From NCBI GenBank assembly GCA_001689415.1, contig LUJM01000023.1, forward strand, positions 1-14,887: DNA of 14,887 bases, given 5' to 3'. A model generated the notes under the pieces. The model searched no databases. It saw nothing but the letters and a program-made list of their open reading frames with translations, and had not been told where the DNA came from. Shown one piece after another: positions 13,437 through 14,887 of this stretch. The translations under genes were made by a program, and so were the position numbers. The stretch comes from Bacteroidales bacterium M2 (GTDB taxonomy: Bacteria > Bacteroidota > Bacteroidia > Bacteroidales > Muribaculaceae). Every line of letters begins with the position of its first letter. Position 1 is the stretch's first letter.

Positions 13437-14771
13437 CTACAGAAGTTCGAGACGTATAAACCTTTTAGTTCCCGGGCCGACGGCAAATGCAGCACTATTG
13501 CGCAAGCCGACGGCCCAAACTATTTCGCCGTCACGAGTCAATAGCCAGGTGTCGCGCTTCTGCCCGGCGCTGTACTTGGCGTTGTTGAACAGGTCGCTTA
13601 TCAATTTGCTTTTAGAGCTTCCAAAAGGCACCATACGGTCGCCACGCCGATACCGCCGCAATTTCCACCGGGCATCGCCCTCCAGGGCCGAGATATCGAA
13701 ATACGCCACCTTTGCACCAAGCCTCTCGGGATGAAACGCCGACACGTCTGATATGCCCACCTTGATATGCACCGGGCTAAGAATATCGTGGCGCGGATTC
13801 ACCTCATAACTTACAGAATCAGCAGCTCGACTGCGGGATAAATCTGTAACAGTAAGTATACCTCGATCGATTTCGGCCATACATGAGCCGTCGGTAGAAT
13901 AAAAACTCTTGCCCGACGAAGATGCCGCGGCAAGCATGTCGCACACCTGCGTATAATTGAAATTGCGAGGTTTGAGGTATTCAAACAATACCGTATCGCT
14001 GTAATCAGTAGCTGCAAGGTCTTTTAGATTGATTCCATGGTCGGTCACAAATGGCCTGATTCTCTCAGCCACAGCCTCGCGATATATCAGCTCCATTCGC
14101 TCGAGGTTGCCCATGGTACGCAATATGGCATCGGTTGCACCGGGAAATTGTTCTTCGATCAAAGGGAAAATATTATTCCTAAGCCTGTTGCGGCGGTGCG
14201 CGTCAGATGCATTACTGCTATCATTTACAAAATCAAGTCCGCATGCGGCAAGATAGTCTTCAAGTTCTTGTCGCGAAAAAGGCAACAGCGGACGCACCAC
14301 AGTACCCGACCGCGGACGCATCGACGTAAGCCCGGCAATACCGGTGCCACGCAAGAGATTTAACATAAAAGTCTCGGCCCGGTCCTCGCGGTGATGTCCT
14401 ACGGCTGTAGCCTGCGCTCCGTCGCGGTCAAGCAATTCCTCAAACCACGCATACCTGAGACTTCGGCATGCCATTTCCACCGATTCACCGGTCTCCCTCA
14501 TCCGCGCAGGCACGTCGAAATCACGTATATACAAGTCCACCCCTAATTTATCGGCTACGGCAGCGGCATGTCGCATGTCGCGCATCGATTCATCGCCACG
14601 CAGGTGGAAATTGCAGTGTGCAGCCCTGCAATCAAATCCCAGATTCGAAAGCACAGCAAGCAAGGCCACGGAATCTGCCCCGCCACTGAGAGCAACAACT
14701 ACCGGAGCTGATTTGTGGAGCAATGATTCGCGGGCGATATAATCCCTTACCAGCTTTTCGAAAGTCTTCAT
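13437..14771 (-). CDS. tilS: tRNA(Ile)-lysidine synthase
   Basis: A 444-residue cytoplasmic enzyme that uses ATP to attach lysine to C34 of the CAU anticodon of one tRNA-Ile, changing it to read AUA and to be charged with Ile. The N-terminal PP-loop ATPase carries SGGADS (29-34). GHHREDRAETFMLNLLRGTG (125-144) and DSSNASDAHRRNRLRN (184-199) are TilS signatures. A middle all-helical segment follows, and the C-terminal domain (about 365-442; RYRRGDRMVPFGSSKSKLIS, then FNNAKYSAGQKRDTWLL) is the TilS C-terminal domain. The length fits full-size TilS. The ATG at 14771 is well placed, with the PP-loop at the usual distance. It is a housekeeping gene with no obvious link to its neighbours. No clear promoter is visible in the 116 bases up to the window end. 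Confidence 0.95.
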   Translation of the reverse strand: MKTFEKLVRDYIARESLLHKSAPVVVALSGGADSVALLAVLSNLGFDCRAAHCNFHLRGDESMRDMRHAAAVADKLGVDLYIRDFDVPARMRETGESVEMACRSLRYAWFEELLDRDGAQATAVGHHREDRAETFMLNLLRGTGIAGLTSMRPRSGTVVRPLLPFSRQELEDYLAACGLDFVNDSSNASDAHRRNRLRNNIFPLIEEQFPGATDAILRTMGNLERMELIYREAVAERIRPFVTDHGINLKDLAATDYSDTVLFEYLKPRNFNYTQVCDMLAAASSSGKSFYSTDGSCMAEIDRGILTVTDLSRSRAADSVSYEVNPRHDILSPVHIKVGISDVSAFHPERLGAKVAYFDISALEGDARWKLRRYRRGDRMVPFGSSKSKLISDLFNNAKYSAGQKRDTWLLTRDGEIVWAVGLRNSAAFAVGPGTKRFIRLELL

Positions 14772-14821
14772 AAATATTATAGGATTAATGTTTGCAAGAA
14801 TTATCAGAGATAGGTGAAAGT

Positions 14822-14841
14822 GGTCGCGGCATGCCGCAACC
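14822..14841. other. Inverted repeat upstream of tilS
   Basis: GCGGCATGCCGC (14826-14837) is a perfect 12-bp palindrome, extended by three more pairs on each side with one interruption. That interruption is a G-U wobble only in minus-strand RNA. It may be a hairpin in a tilS leader, the end of an upstream minus-strand transcript, or an operator. No U-tract follows. The rest of 14772-14887 shows nothing I can name. Confidence 0.3.
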
Positions 14842-14887
14842 CAATGCTGTTAACTTAAGACGAAAGAGTGTCAGCGATAGGAGCTTG

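Overview
The window looks like a chromosomal segment of a member of the Bacteroidales. The evidence is several exact or near-exact matches to the Bacteroidetes promoter (TTTG, about 19-21 bases, TAnnTTTG), lipoproteins with the loose lipoboxes of that phylum, a TonB-dependent receptor with an N-terminal carboxypeptidase-regulatory-like domain, DUF5689/DUF6359-type lipoproteins, a secreted CotH-kinase protein and an LRR/EF-hand lipoprotein. The family (for example Muribaculaceae, Bacteroidaceae or Prevotellaceae) cannot be fixed from this sequence. No mobile element, CRISPR array, tRNA or rRNA was seen.

Layout. (1) 45-968, minus strand, AT-rich: a consensus promoter, then a small gene whose reading frame is broken by one base, overlapping by ATGA a lipoprotein of unknown function. 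(2) 976-3004, minus strand: a promoter, a small secreted protein with a sorting-tail-like C-terminus, then a secreted CotH-kinase protein (ATGA overlap) and a hairpin terminator. (3) 3056-5085, minus strand: a consensus promoter, a structured RNA of roughly 290 nt ending in a hairpin plus U-tract, then two lipoprotein genes 9 bp apart (an EF-hand/LRR protein and a Cys-cluster protein) and a terminator hairpin. (4) 5174-12452, plus strand: a clean transcription unit of promoter, TonB-dependent receptor, two large modular DUF5689 lipoproteins and a strong intrinsic terminator. (5) 12512-13435, plus strand: a secreted alpha/beta hydrolase. (6) 13437-14771, minus strand: tilS, convergent with the hydrolase with one base between the stop codons.

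How the genes may work together. The receptor has no SusD-type partner. The two lipoproteins that follow it share a DUF5689 N-terminal region and OB-fold-like modules, and probably take the role of surface capture proteins feeding the receptor. The substrate cannot be read from the sequence. The CotH pair and the EF-hand/LRR pair are envelope-associated proteins without an obvious functional link to the receptor.

The two most unusual signals are the unassigned RNA at about 4755-5048, where each of three stems needs a G-U wobble possible only in the minus-strand transcript, and the small split-frame gene at 668-857. Neither is a conventional coding feature.
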